Counted from the stretch's first letter, positions 1 to 8,025 are shown. The stretch: 64,000 nucleotides of DNA from Nocardia mexicana NBRC 108244 (GCF_001613165.1 NZ_BDBV01000055.1:1-64000); one strand, 5' to 3'. Notes: generated from the letters alone by a model not told the origin. Numbers and translations are program-made.

Positions 1-88
1 GTGCCAGCGCGGCGGCCGCGGCGAGGGCCGCGGGCCACCCCCGTCGCCCCGCCGCGGCCCGTCGCGCCCTCCGCGTGCGACCGTGCAT
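1..88 (-). CDS. 5' end of a putative secreted or membrane protein (truncated by window edge)
   Basis: Twenty-nine codons can be read leftwards from an ATG at 88 without a stop before the window ends. The peptide starts with an Arg-rich stretch (MHGRTRRARRAAAGRRG) followed by an Ala/Leu-rich hydrophobic run, as in a Sec-type signal peptide or signal anchor. The ATG has a good SD (GAGGAG, about 8 nt upstream). It is divergent from the gene at 321. The function cannot be told from this fragment; the reading rests on the SD, the open frame and the composition. Confidence 0.5.
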   Translation of the reverse strand, partial: MHGRTRRARRAAAGRRGWPAALAAAAALA

Positions 89-320
89 GCACCGAACTCC
101 TCACTACCGCCGACGACTCATGCGTACCTCTTCATCTGACCATGGTCGCGGACCGGGGCCGTGCGCCGGGGTAGTTCCGGCATCCCGGCCGCGTCGCGTT
201 CGGCCACACCGTGGTTCGCCGATCGCGGCGGTCCGGGACACGGCGGATCGGCGCTCCCCACCTTGTCGGTCCCGGGGGTTACCGTTGATATCGAACCGCA
301 GCCGATACAGGGAGTCCCGG

Positions 321-695
321 TTGAAAACAGACCATACGTCTGAATTCATCGTCGAAGACATTACCGTTGGTCCGTTCGCCCACGGGTTCGGCGCCACCGG
401 CGACGGACGGTCGTTCGCCTTCCGCACCGTGCGCTCCATGCTCACCCTCGAGATCTACCGCGCCGATATCGACGCCACCGGCACCGCCGTGCCCGGCCCG
501 GAGGACGTTGTCGCCGTCGCCGAGGCCCGCGTCACCGATATCGATCTCGACGACGAGCGCAGCGTGACCGCGACGGTGCGCGACCTGATCGCGGCCGCGA
601 CCCCGGCCGACGGTCCCGCCGCGGATGCGGGGCGTGAGACCACGATCGTGCGCGCGCTGCTCGGCCGGATCAGCTCGGTGATCGAAGGGCGCTGA
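321..695 (+). CDS. hypothetical protein, 124 aa
   Basis: I do not recognise this protein. The chosen TTG start at 321 follows a GGGAG six bases upstream; the frame stays open further upstream but there the translation is Arg/Pro-rich noise. The product is small, acidic and without signal peptide or membrane segment. It has a VGPFAHGFGATGDG-type N-terminal stretch and ends in a helical tail (ALLGRISSVIEGR). The intergenic region on its left is shared with a divergent secreted-protein gene. Codon use (GC-rich third positions) supports coding from about position 321. A role cannot be assigned. Confidence 0.6.
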   Translation: MKTDHTSEFIVEDITVGPFAHGFGATGDGRSFAFRTVRSMLTLEIYRADIDATGTAVPGPEDVVAVAEARVTDIDLDDERSVTATVRDLIAAATPADGPAADAGRETTIVRALLGRISSVIEGR

Positions 696-896
696 GACCG
701 GCCGAGCGCACCGGTGTCCCGCTCGACCCGCCGGGGGCAGGCCCGCGCGCCCGATGTCGCCCCGTCGTCGACGGCAGGTAAGCCGTTGCGCCGCACGGGC
801 TTCCGGTGACCGCGCGCGCCAGCGCGGTGCCCGGCGTCACACATGACAGACTGTAGGAGAATTACCGGTTACTTCCGACGACGGGTGAGGATGCAC

Positions 897-1430
897 ATGG
901 CATTGCGAGGATCGGCCCGCATCGCGGGGCCGCTGGCGGCGCTGGCCGTGCTGGCGGGGGCGTGCAGCAGTGGCCCGGACGAGGATTCGGTGTCCGCGGC
1001 GCGCTCGTCGGCGTACGCCGCGATGTCGTCCTCGTCGCAGGCCGCCGCGGTCAGCAGCGCCAACCGCCCGCCGCTCCCGACCGCCGCCGAACTCGACGCG
1101 CAGATCAAACGCGCCCTGGATCCGGCGCTGCCCGACAGCGACCGCACCGGCCTGATCGAGGACGGGGAGGCGTTCAAGGACGCCATCCCCGATATGTACC
1201 GGGCTCTGCAGGACAACCCGCGCGCCGTCTACGGCGTCACCGATCCGGTGTTCGACAACCGCGACGGCACCCTCACCGCCACCATGCGCCTGGACAAGGA
1301 CGGCACCGGCACCAACGTGCGCACCACGATCGTGCACTTCGTCGATATCGGCGGCACCTGGAAGATCTCGCGCGCCGACCTGTGCGGGATCCTGCGCTCG
1401 GCCGACTACAAGACCCCGGCCTGCGGCTGA
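897..1430 (+). CDS. MTB12-like lipoprotein, 177 aa
   Basis: A putative exported lipoprotein. The N-terminus has a short basic region, a hydrophobic core and a lipobox (LAGAC) with Cys near residue 24, so it should be diacylated and anchored on the outer face of the membrane. The mature part begins with a Ser/Ala-rich linker, then a compact domain with PTAAELDAQIKRALDP near its start and a C-terminal TWKISRADLCGIL segment, which resembles the low-molecular-weight antigen MTB12 C-terminal domain of mycobacteria. ATG 897 is preferred over 843 or 891 because GGTGAGG lies 7 nt before it. It is followed after 8 nt by the MMPL transporter gene, suggesting co-transcription. Family assignment is by recalled pattern; molecular function is unknown. 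Confidence 0.75.
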   Translation: MALRGSARIAGPLAALAVLAGACSSGPDEDSVSAARSSAYAAMSSSSQAAAVSSANRPPLPTAAELDAQIKRALDPALPDSDRTGLIEDGEAFKDAIPDMYRALQDNPRAVYGVTDPVFDNRDGTLTATMRLDKDGTGTNVRTTIVHFVDIGGTWKISRADLCGILRSADYKTPACG

Positions 1431-1438
1431 ATCCCCGT

Positions 1439-3532
1439 ATGGTGCAGGAGCATTCGCTGCGGTGGGGCCGGTTCGTGCACCGCCACCGGTACCTGGTGCT
1501 CGCGATCTTCGTCGGGATCGTCGCGCTGTCGGGCTTCTACGGCCACGATCTGGGGCCGCGGCTGACCCAGGGCGGCTGGTTCGACGAGCACAGCGAGTCG
1601 GTGGTGGCGTCCAAGGTGGCCGACGAGACCTTCGGGCGCGACCGCGACGCCGATGTCATCGTCCTCTACACCGCACCGCCCGGCAGCACGGTCGACGATC
1701 CGCCGGTGCGCGACGCGGTGACCGCGGCGCTGGCGCAGCTGCGGGCGAAGTACCCCGACCGCGTGCAGAAGGTCGACAGCTATTTCGACGGCCCGATGAT
1801 GGGCCAGTTCGCCGACGCCTCGCGCACTCACGCCTTCGCCAGTATCGGCCTGCGCGGCGAGGACACCGATTCGGTCAACAACTACCTCGCCATCAAGGAC
1901 GACCTGGGCGCGGACGCGCCGGGGCGCGGGCCGGGCGGCACGTCGGTGCAGCTGGCCGGGCTGCAACCGGTGGTGGAAGGCATCAATATCGGCATGCAGC
2001 ACGATATTCAGCGCGCCGAGCTGATCGCGCTGCCGATCGTGGCGGTGCTGCTGTACTTCGTCTTCGGCGGCGTGGTGGGGGCGCTGCTGCCGGTGCTGAT
2101 CGGCGGCATGACGATCCTGGGCACGCAGGGCATGATGCGGCTGCTGACCGACTACATCGAGGTCAACGTGTTCGCCAGCGCGGTGGTGACGCTGGTCGCG
2201 CTGGGCCTGGCGATCGACTACGGGCTGTTCGCGGTGACCCGGTTCCGGGAGGAGCTGGCGGCGGGGCGCAGCGTGGAGGACGCCACCGCGCGCACGGTGG
2301 CCACCGCCGGGCGCACGGTGCTGTTCTCCGCGGCGATCATCGCGGTGAGCCTGGGCGCGCTGTTCATCTACCCCAACGGGGTGCTGCGGTCGGTGCCCTA
2401 CGGCGGCATCAGCGCGGTGCTGTTGGCCGCGCTGCTGTCGGTGACGGCGCTGCCCGCGGCGCTGAGCATCGTGGGCCGCAGAATCGACCTGTGGGGGTGG
2501 GGCCGGTTCGCGAGCATCCGCACCGCCGAGCAGATCGACCGCGGGTTCTTCTCCCGGCTCGCGCAGTTCGCGATGCGCCGCCCGGCGCGGGTGATCGTAC
2601 CGGTGGTGCTGGGCCTGCTGGCGCTGCTGATTCCGTTCCGCCACATCGAATTCGGCGGTCTGAGCGAACGCTACCTGGCCGCGGACAATCCGGCGCGGGT
2701 GGCGCAGGAGCAGTTCGACGCGCTGTTCCCCGAGTTCCGCACCGAACCGCTGAAGCTGGTGGTGGTGGGCGCGAACCCGCAGCAGCTGTCCGATATCCGC
2801 TTCGAGGCCAATTTCGTGCCGGGGCTCACCGGTCCGTTCGAGGCGTCGGCGCCGACCACGGGCGGGGTGAACGTGCTGTCGACCGGGCTGGTCGACGAGC
2901 GCGACGCCGACACCGCGATCGATGCGCTGCGCGCCATCCCGGAGCCGCCGGGTGTGCAGGTGATGGTGGCGGGCGTGCCCGCGCTGGAACGCGATGCCAT
3001 CCGCGGGCTCATCGACGGGCTGCCGCTGCTGGCGGGGATTCTGGTGCTGGCCGCGATCGCGCTGATGTACGTGGCGTTCCGGTCGCTGGTGCTGGCGGTG
3101 AAGGCGGTGGTGATGAGCGCGCTCAGCCTCGGCGCCACCCTCGGGATCCTCACCTGGATCTTCGTCGAGGGGCACGGCGCCGGGCTGTTCCGGTTCACGC
3201 CCGGGCCGCTGATGTTCGCGGTGCTGGTGCTGATCGTGACGGTGCTGTTCGGGCTGTCCACCGACTACGAGGTGTTCCTGCAGTCGCGGATGGCCGAGGC
3301 CCGCGCCGCCGGTGCGCCGCCCGCGGAGGCCATCCGCTACGGCATCGCGCACACCGGCGGCGTGATCACCTCCGCCGCCGCGATCCTCATCGTGGTGACC
3401 GGTGCGTTCGGCTTCTCCGATCTGGTGCTGATGAAGTACATCGCCTACGGGATGATCGCGGCATTGGTGCTGGACGCCACCGTGATTCGGATGCTGCTGA
3501 CGCCCGCGGTGCTCAAGCTGGTGTGGCGGTGA
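1439..3532 (+). CDS. MMPL/RND family transporter, 697 aa
   Basis: Large integral membrane protein of the MMPL branch of the RND superfamily, which exports lipids or siderophores in mycolate bacteria. One N-terminal transmembrane (TM) helix (LAIFVGIVALSGFYG), a periplasmic porter domain, a block of five hydrophobic helices (about residues 190-345), a second porter domain and a second helix block (about 520-690) give the usual duplicated 12-TM topology. The conserved AIDYGLF and STDYEVFL segments carry the Asp-Tyr pairs of the proton relay in TM4 and TM10. Length is typical for short MMPL proteins without a large C-terminal cytoplasmic domain. The start is the ATG 8 nt after the preceding lipoprotein stop. 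Substrate is unknown. Confidence 0.88.
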   Translation: MVQEHSLRWGRFVHRHRYLVLAIFVGIVALSGFYGHDLGPRLTQGGWFDEHSESVVASKVADETFGRDRDADVIVLYTAPPGSTVDDPPVRDAVTAALAQLRAKYPDRVQKVDSYFDGPMMGQFADASRTHAFASIGLRGEDTDSVNNYLAIKDDLGADAPGRGPGGTSVQLAGLQPVVEGINIGMQHDIQRAELIALPIVAVLLYFVFGGVVGALLPVLIGGMTILGTQGMMRLLTDYIEVNVFASAVVTLVALGLAIDYGLFAVTRFREELAAGRSVEDATARTVATAGRTVLFSAAIIAVSLGALFIYPNGVLRSVPYGGISAVLLAALLSVTALPAALSIVGRRIDLWGWGRFASIRTAEQIDRGFFSRLAQFAMRRPARVIVPVVLGLLALLIPFRHIEFGGLSERYLAADNPARVAQEQFDALFPEFRTEPLKLVVVGANPQQLSDIRFEANFVPGLTGPFEASAPTTGGVNVLSTGLVDERDADTAIDALRAIPEPPGVQVMVAGVPALERDAIRGLIDGLPLLAGILVLAAIALMYVAFRSLVLAVKAVVMSALSLGATLGILTWIFVEGHGAGLFRFTPGPLMFAVLVLIVTVLFGLSTDYEVFLQSRMAEARAAGAPPAEAIRYGIAHTGGVITSAAAILIVVTGAFGFSDLVLMKYIAYGMIAALVLDATVIRMLLTPAVLKLVWR

Positions 3533-3581
3533 ACGCGTGGCGTTTGCAACCGGAGCATCAGGCTCCGTTAACATGCGGGGC

Positions 3582-3746
3582 GTGACCAACGACGGGGAAA
3601 CGCAGCAGACGACGAGCCAGGGCAAACATGCGGCGCCGGAGGGCGCCGGCGTGCATCCGCTGATCGATCTCACCCGGGATCCGAACCCCGGCGTTCCCGA
3701 TCACGCGCGCGCCGATGAGGACGAGGACGAGCAGCCGGACCAGTAG
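3582..3746 (+). CDS. small acidic hypothetical protein, 54 aa
   Basis: A short ORF that starts with GTG at 3582. TAACAT ends 7 nt before the GTG, matching a leaderless -10 box, which supports this start over the upstream ATGs at 3537 and 3573. The product is polar, with a Gln/Thr-rich N-terminus, a central VHPLIDLTRDPNPGVPDHA segment and an Asp/Glu-rich tail, so it is likely disordered. The gene is closed by a strong hairpin terminator at 3794. I do not recognise a family. Confidence 0.45.
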   Translation: MTNDGETQQTTSQGKHAAPEGAGVHPLIDLTRDPNPGVPDHARADEDEDEQPDQ

Positions 3747-3793
3747 ATCGCCAAAATCGGCGGCGCGACAACACTTTTCCACGACGACTTCGA

Positions 3794-3830
3794 CTCCGGG
3801 CGGGGCACTGGGTGCCCCGCCCGGAGTTTC
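3794..3830 (+). terminator. intrinsic terminator, 14-bp GC-rich stem
   Basis: Perfect inverted repeat CTCCGGGCGGGGCA (3794-3807) and TGCCCCGCCCGGAG (3813-3826) with a 5-nt loop, followed by TTTCTTGT on the plus strand. It lies between the plus-strand MMPL/acidic-protein genes and the convergent GNAT gene. The U-rich tail is on the plus-strand side, so it most likely ends the rightward transcript and may also slow the leftward one. Confidence 0.85.
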
Positions 3831-3862
3831 TTGTCGCTACCGCCGGGCGCCCGGCGGCGGCA

Positions 3863-4375
3863 TCAGATGCCGAACGGCGCCGCGTACCGGAGGGTTCCGG
3901 CGGGCAGCGGGCGCTCGTCCAGCGACAGCGCCATCAGGGCGTCGTCGGGCACCTCGACGGTGACACCGATGCCGTGCAGCGAGGCGCGGGTGAACCCGAA
4001 CCGGGGGTAGTACTCCGGATGTCCCATCACGGTGACGTAGTGCTCACCGTGCTCGCGGGCCGCCCGCAGTGCCGCGTGCACGACCGCCGTGCCGGCGCCG
4101 GTCCGCTGCTGGTCCGGCGCGACCGAGACCGGTGCCAGGCACAGCGCGGGGGTGTCGCCGATATGGCAGCGGGTCAGCAGCGTGTGGCCGACCGGTTCGC
4201 CGTCGGGCCCGGTGACCACCCAGGACAGGCCGTCGATCCACGCCGGATCGCCGCGCAGGGCGTCCACGAGATCGGCCTCCTCGTCGCGCTCGAACGCCGC
4301 TCGGGTGATGTCGCGGACCGCGCGCGCGTCGGCCTGCGTCTCGACGCGGGTGATCCAGGAATTAGGGGAATGCAT
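3863..4375 (-). CDS. GNAT family N-acetyltransferase, 170 aa
   Basis: Acetyl-CoA-dependent N-acetyltransferase of the GNAT fold, closest in layout to YhbS-like proteins. Visible elements are an N-terminal RDITRAAFERDEEADLVDALR helix region, the beta4-strand LAPVSVAPDQQ followed by the acetyl-CoA pyrophosphate loop QRTGAG (Q/R-x-x-G-x-G/A), and a GHPEYYPRFGF segment typical of this subfamily. Length is normal. The ATG at 4375 is chosen because the codons upstream are non-conserved and contain a hairpin; AAAGGG lies about 12 nt before it. The 5' leader holds a 20-codon ORF with a strong SD and a hairpin, suggesting attenuation. The acceptor substrate is unknown. Confidence 0.82.
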   Translation of the reverse strand: MHSPNSWITRVETQADARAVRDITRAAFERDEEADLVDALRGDPAWIDGLSWVVTGPDGEPVGHTLLTRCHIGDTPALCLAPVSVAPDQQRTGAGTAVVHAALRAAREHGEHYVTVMGHPEYYPRFGFTRASLHGIGVTVEVPDDALMALSLDERPLPAGTLRYAAPFGI

Positions 4376-4407
4376 TGCGGGTGAGAACCCTTTCGTGTTC
4401 GAAACAA

Positions 4408-4437
4408 CCGCTCGGCGAGGAGAATTCGCCCGAGCGG
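4408..4437 (-). promoter_or_regulatory. possible attenuator hairpin before the GNAT gene
   Basis: Inverted repeat CCGCTCGGCG (4408-4417) and CGCCCGAGCGG (4427-4437), one bulged base, 9-nt loop. On the minus-strand transcript the hairpin is followed by UUGUUUCG, a moderate U-tract, and then 32 nt to the GNAT start codon. It sits directly downstream of a short leader ORF (4449-4511). Stem plus U-tract between a leader ORF and a structural gene is the layout of transcription attenuation. No competing antiterminator was worked out. Confidence 0.5.
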
Positions 4438-4448
4438 ACCGGAATCGG

Positions 4449-4511
4449 TCAGGCCGATGCCACGGCGGGGGAGACCCGACGACGCGCGGCAACGGCCACG
4501 AGCGCGGTCAT
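4449..4511 (-). CDS. possible 20-aa leader peptide upstream of GNAT gene
   Basis: Short ORF MTALVAVAARRRVSPAVASA, ATG at 4511, stop at 4449. The ATG has one of the best SD sites in the window (AGGAGG, 8-nt spacer). It lies on the same strand as, and 73 nt upstream of, the GNAT gene, with the candidate attenuator hairpin between them. Three consecutive Arg codons (CGT CGT CGG) could be a stalling site. Too short for a family assignment. The surrounding 363-bp gap (4376-4738) otherwise shows no gene. Confidence 0.45.
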   Translation of the reverse strand: MTALVAVAARRRVSPAVASA

Positions 4512-4738
4512 CAACCCCACCTCCTCATCCGATCTCTCCGGGAACACGAACGCCGCCAGCTTAGCCGACCGCCCCACTACGTCGCCAGCGAATTACCGGC
4601 CAACCCGCTGCGCGCGAGTCGGCTCCCGCCGCGGCCGGGGTGCACCGAACCGCCGACCGGGCTCCGGTCTCGCCGCCGAATGCTTTGGAGCACAGCGCCT
4701 TCCCTCGGTTCGCGGTTGCGGGTGCCGCGCAGGTCCGG

Positions 4739-5587
4739 TCAGCCGCGGACCGGGAGTACCAGTTGGGCGCCGGTGCGGGGATGGTCGAAGACCTCGACGG
4801 GGTGCTGGTAGACCTGCGAGAGCAGGTCGGTGGTGAGGATGTCGCGGGGTGGTCCGGCGGCGGCGAGGCGGCCGCCGTCGAGGACGGCCACGCGGTCGGC
4901 GTAGGCGGCGGCGATGCCGAGGTCGTGCAGCACCACCACGACCGCCGCCCCGTCCCCGGCGCGGGCGCGGGCCAGTCGCAGCACCTGTTCCTGGTGGCCC
5001 AGGTCCAATGCCGCGGTGGGTTCGTCCAGCAGCAGGGTGGGGGTGTCCTGGGCGAGGACGCGGGCGAGGGCGACGCGGGCGCGCTCACCACCCGACAACG
5101 CCGGAAACGGCCGTGCGGCAAGGTGTTCGGTGTCGGTGGCGGCCATGGCCGCGGCGACCGCGGCCTCGTCGTCGTCCTGACGGGCGGTACGCGCCCAGGG
5201 CGACCGGCCCATGGTGACGACCTCGCGCGCGGTGAACGGGAATCCGACGGTGTGGTTCTGCGGCAGCACGGCGCGGCGGCGCGCCATATCGACCGGCGCC
5301 CAGTGCCCGATCGGCTGCCCGGCGAGTTCGACGGTGCCCGTGGCCAGGTCCAGTTCCCCCGACAGCGCGGCCAGCAGCGTCGACTTCCCGGCGCCGTTCG
5401 GCCCGACCAGCGCCAGAATCTGCCCGGCCACGACATCGAGGTCCACATGATCGAGCACCCGCCGCCCGGCCCCGCGGTCGACGCTGACCTGTCGCGCGGA
5501 CAGGGTCACCGTCCCCGGCGCGGGCCGTTCCGGAACACCGTGCGATCGAGTGAAAGCCTGTGCCACACCACGCAATACGCCCGCCAT
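4739..5587 (-). CDS. hmuV: heme ABC transporter ATP-binding protein HmuV, 282 aa
   Basis: Cytoplasmic ATPase of the heme (hemin) importer. Walker A GPNGAGKST is near residue 65, the signature ALSGGERARVALAR near 165, Walker B TLLLDEPTAALDL follows, and the H-loop is in VVLHDLGIAAAYADR. The fold and order match FecE/BtuD-type ATPases; LPQNHTVGFPFTAREVV is typical of HmuV. The ATG at 5587 is preferred over a TTG one codon upstream because GGGAGG lies 6 nt before it. Last gene of the hmuT-hmuU-(small ORF)-hmuV operon; its ATG overlaps the stop of the small ORF (TGATG), so translation is probably coupled. Confidence 0.93.
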   Translation of the reverse strand: MAGVLRGVAQAFTRSHGVPERPAPGTVTLSARQVSVDRGAGRRVLDHVDLDVVAGQILALVGPNGAGKSTLLAALSGELDLATGTVELAGQPIGHWAPVDMARRRAVLPQNHTVGFPFTAREVVTMGRSPWARTARQDDDEAAVAAAMAATDTEHLAARPFPALSGGERARVALARVLAQDTPTLLLDEPTAALDLGHQEQVLRLARARAGDGAAVVVVLHDLGIAAAYADRVAVLDGGRLAAAGPPRDILTTDLLSQVYQHPVEVFDHPRTGAQLVLPVRG

Positions 5588-5772
5588 CAACGACCTCCCG
5601 CCCGAACGCCCGAGACCACACCCGTACCGCCACGAGTCCCGGCGCGCCGCCCGCGCGAACCGGCGGACTGCGCGGTGACACTCGCCTGTCGCGCCCGGCC
5701 GCGACCGTTCTCGCGGCGCTGTCCGAGGACGTCAGCGCGCTCGGCACCCCTGCGCTGCCGCGTTGCGCTCAT
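5587..5772 (-). CDS. Arg-rich small ORF between hmuU and hmuV, 61 aa
   Basis: An ORF that exactly fills the gap between hmuU and hmuV. Its ATG overlaps the hmuU stop (ATGA) and its TGA overlaps the hmuV ATG (TGATG). It has its own strong SD, GGGAGG with a 6-nt spacer, inside the 3' end of hmuU. The product has 15 Arg and no Lys in 61 residues, many Gly, Ala and Ser, no hydrophobic segment and no cysteine, so it should be very basic and disordered. I recognise no family. It may be a genuine small protein or a translated spacer that keeps ribosomes flowing into hmuV; the precise overlaps and SD favour translation. Confidence 0.5.
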   Translation of the reverse strand: MSATRQRRGAERADVLGQRRENGRGRARQASVTAQSAGSRGRRAGTRGGTGVVSGVRAGGR

Positions 5773-6908
5773 GCCCAGCCTCCCGCGCGGGCGCGGGTGC
5801 GGCGCAGCAGCCAGAAGAAGAACGGGCCGCCGACCAGGGAGGTGAGCATGCCCAGCGGCAGGTCGGCGTTGGCGACGAGGGTGCGGGCGCCGACGTCGGC
5901 GGCCAGCAGCACGACGGCGCCGAGGATGGCCGACAGCGGGATCAGCACGCGGTGGGCGGGGCCGACCAGCATCCGCACCACGTGCGGCACGATGAGCCCG
6001 ACGAACATGATGATGCCGGTGAACGCGACGCCCGCGGTCGCCAGGATCGCGACGATCACGATCACGTTGCGCCGCAACCGTTCCACGTCCACACCCAGGT
6101 GCCGCGCCGCCGATTCGCCGAGGGCCAGCAGGTCCAGCCGCGGCGCCAGCACGACGGCCGCGGCCACACCGATCGCGGTCAGCGGCGCCACCAGCCCCAC
6201 CGCCTGCCAGGTGGCGCCGTTGAGGCTGCCCAGCTGCCAGAACACGATCTGATCGCGCGCCGCCGGGGACGCGACGAACAGCAGGAAGGCCATCAGCCCA
6301 CCGGCGAAGGCGTTGACCGCCACACCCGTCAGCACGAGGGTCACCGTCTCGGTGCGCCCGCCCGACCGCGACAGCAGGTACACCAGCAGTGTCGTGCCGA
6401 GCCCGGCGACGAACGCGCCCGCGGCCACCGACCACACCGCCACGAACGAACCGCCCACCACGATGACCACGCCCGCGCCGACCGCCGCCCCCGCCGACAC
6501 CCCGATCACGCCGGGTTCGGCGAGCGGATTGGCGAAGACGCCCTGCAGCAGCGCGCCCGCGGTGGCCAGCGCCGCCCCCACCAGGATCGCCAGCACCACC
6601 CGCGGGAACCGCACCTCCCACAGCGTCACCTGCCCGGCGGGGTGTTTCGGCATCGGCCCCCAGTCCAGCCCGATCTTGTGCAGCACGCTGCCCAGCACCT
6701 CGAGCGGCGTGGTCGGCACCTGCCCCACCGCCGCCGAATACATGGCCAGCAGCACCAGCAGCGCGATCGACACGGCGAACACGATCGAGATCCGCGACCA
6801 CCGCCGCGTGGCGGGTCCGGCGGGCGTCGGCTCGGGTGCGGCAGCGCCGGTGCCGGATCCGGGCGCGCTCGAATTCAGCTGCGGGGTATCGGGTTTCGGG
6901 TCGGTCAT
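5769..6908 (-). CDS. hmuU: heme ABC transporter permease HmuU, 379 aa
   Basis: FecCD/BtuC-family permease that forms the membrane channel of the heme importer. After a Pro/Ala-rich cytoplasmic N-terminus (about 40 residues) there are about ten hydrophobic helices. Family hallmarks include WEVRFPRVVLAILVGAALATAGALLQGVFANPLAEPGVIGVSAGA near residues 100-145 and FVGLIVPHVVRMLVGPAHR near 300. Length is slightly above the usual 330-350 because of the N-terminal extension. The ATG overlaps the hmuT stop by 4 nt (ATGA), so the genes are co-translated. Confidence 0.93.
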   Translation of the reverse strand: MTDPKPDTPQLNSSAPGSGTGAAAPEPTPAGPATRRWSRISIVFAVSIALLVLLAMYSAAVGQVPTTPLEVLGSVLHKIGLDWGPMPKHPAGQVTLWEVRFPRVVLAILVGAALATAGALLQGVFANPLAEPGVIGVSAGAAVGAGVVIVVGGSFVAVWSVAAGAFVAGLGTTLLVYLLSRSGGRTETVTLVLTGVAVNAFAGGLMAFLLFVASPAARDQIVFWQLGSLNGATWQAVGLVAPLTAIGVAAAVVLAPRLDLLALGESAARHLGVDVERLRRNVIVIVAILATAGVAFTGIIMFVGLIVPHVVRMLVGPAHRVLIPLSAILGAVVLLAADVGARTLVANADLPLGMLTSLVGGPFFFWLLRRTRARAGGWA

Positions 6909-7966
6909 GCGGTGGGCTGGCCGTAGATCGCCTTGGCGAGGGCCGAGATGACCTGGCCGGTGTTGGGGCCGAAGCTGAGCAGGGCCGAGTCGGAGATATC
7001 GACGACGCGCTTGTTGCGGCCCGCGGGGGTCTGGGCGACGCCCGGGATCTTCTCGAGGCCGTCGACGCCACCGAGGGACTCGAGGCCGTCGGTCATGACC
7101 AGGAAGACGTCGGGGGAGGCGGTGATCATGCCTTCGCTGGTGATGGCGGTGAACTGTTCGGTCAGCCCGGACGTGGTGCCCGCGTCGGTGCCGCCGAGGG
7201 CGGTGATCAGCGACTCCGCGCCGGAGCCGGGTCCGGCCATGAAGGTGATCGCGCTGCTGCGCAGGTACAGCAGCGCCATCCGCAGCTTCGGGTCCTGCTT
7301 CGGTACCGCGGCGGTGGCGGCGGCGATCTCGTCGCCGGTGCGCCGGGCCAGTTGACGTCCCTGTTCGGGGACGCCGAGCGCGGCGGCCACGGCCTCGATC
7401 TGCGGGACGACGCCCTCGATGCTGCGCTGCGGATCGAAGTAGACCGCCGTGATCCCCAGCGCCTTCAGCTGGTCACGCATCGCCGGGGTGGCGCTGACGG
7501 TATCGGTGAGGAATACCGTGGGCCGTTGCGCCGCAACGGCTTCCACATTGATGCTGCCGTTGCCGCCGGCGACGTTGGGCACGTGCTGCACGGCCGGGAA
7601 CGCGGCGGAGGTGGAGCGCCCCACCAGATTCGCGCCCAGTCCCAGCGCCCACACGGTCTGCGCGAGACTGCCGGACCGGTCGACCGCGATGATCCGCGAG
7701 GCATCGGTGACGGTCACGTCGCTGCCGTCGAAGGACCGCACGGTCGCGGGCAGCGCGGGGGCGGGCGCGGGCCCGACGGGTACCGGATTCAGATCGGCCA
7801 GGGTGGCGGTCGCGGGGCCCTGCTGCCCGGATCCGCCCGCCCCGCTGGGTGATTCACAGGCGGTGACACCGCAGGCCAGCGCCACCGCCAGCACGGCCAG
7901 CAGAACCCGGCCCGCCGACCGGCTGGATGCGGCACGGACCGATCGGACAGGGACGAGTCGGCTCAT
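6905..7966 (-). CDS. hmuT: heme ABC transporter substrate-binding lipoprotein HmuT, 353 aa
   Basis: Extracytoplasmic heme-binding lipoprotein. The N-terminus has basic residues, a hydrophobic core (VLLAVLAVALACG) and a lipobox with Cys in GVTAC. The mature domain is a class III (TroA-like) binding protein with DRSGSLAQTVWALGLGANLVGRSTS near the start, EAVAAQRPTVFLTD in the middle, and SFGPNTGQVISALAKAIYG at the end. ATG 7966 is chosen because TAGGCT ends 7 nt upstream, the position of a leaderless -10, and there is no SD. That -10 lies inside a candidate IdeR/DtxR box, so iron should repress the operon. First gene of hmuTUV. Confidence 0.92.
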   Translation of the reverse strand: MSRLVPVRSVRAASSRSAGRVLLAVLAVALACGVTACESPSGAGGSGQQGPATATLADLNPVPVGPAPAPALPATVRSFDGSDVTVTDASRIIAVDRSGSLAQTVWALGLGANLVGRSTSAAFPAVQHVPNVAGGNGSINVEAVAAQRPTVFLTDTVSATPAMRDQLKALGITAVYFDPQRSIEGVVPQIEAVAAALGVPEQGRQLARRTGDEIAAATAAVPKQDPKLRMALLYLRSSAITFMAGPGSGAESLITALGGTDAGTTSGLTEQFTAITSEGMITASPDVFLVMTDGLESLGGVDGLEKIPGVAQTPAGRNKRVVDISDSALLSFGPNTGQVISALAKAIYGQPTA

Positions 7967-7985
7967 ATAGGCAAGCCTAAGAGGT
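7967..7985 (-). promoter_or_regulatory. candidate iron box (IdeR/DtxR-type) over leaderless hmuT promoter
   Basis: On the minus strand TTAGGCTTGCCTA directly precedes the hmuT ATG. TAGGC-TT-GCCTA is a perfect inverted repeat and resembles half to two thirds of the 19-bp IdeR/DtxR box (TTAGGTTAGGCTAACCTAA). TAGGCT also has the form and spacing of a -10 element for a transcript starting at the A of the ATG, so a bound repressor would block RNA polymerase. Match to the full 19-bp consensus is incomplete. Confidence 0.6.
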
Positions 7986-8025
7986 CCCGTAATCGCCCCA
8001 CACCCGACCACCCCGAGCCGCCGCC

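Noticed and set aside
1406..3673. Very long antisense open frame opposite the MMPL gene (755 codons)
   Set aside because: His/Arg/Gln-rich translation without motifs, a normal mirror effect of GC-rich third positions; the plus-strand MMPL protein is unmistakable.
5588..5590. TTG start of hmuV at 5590
   Set aside because: ATG 5587 directly follows with ideal SD spacing and TGATG coupling.
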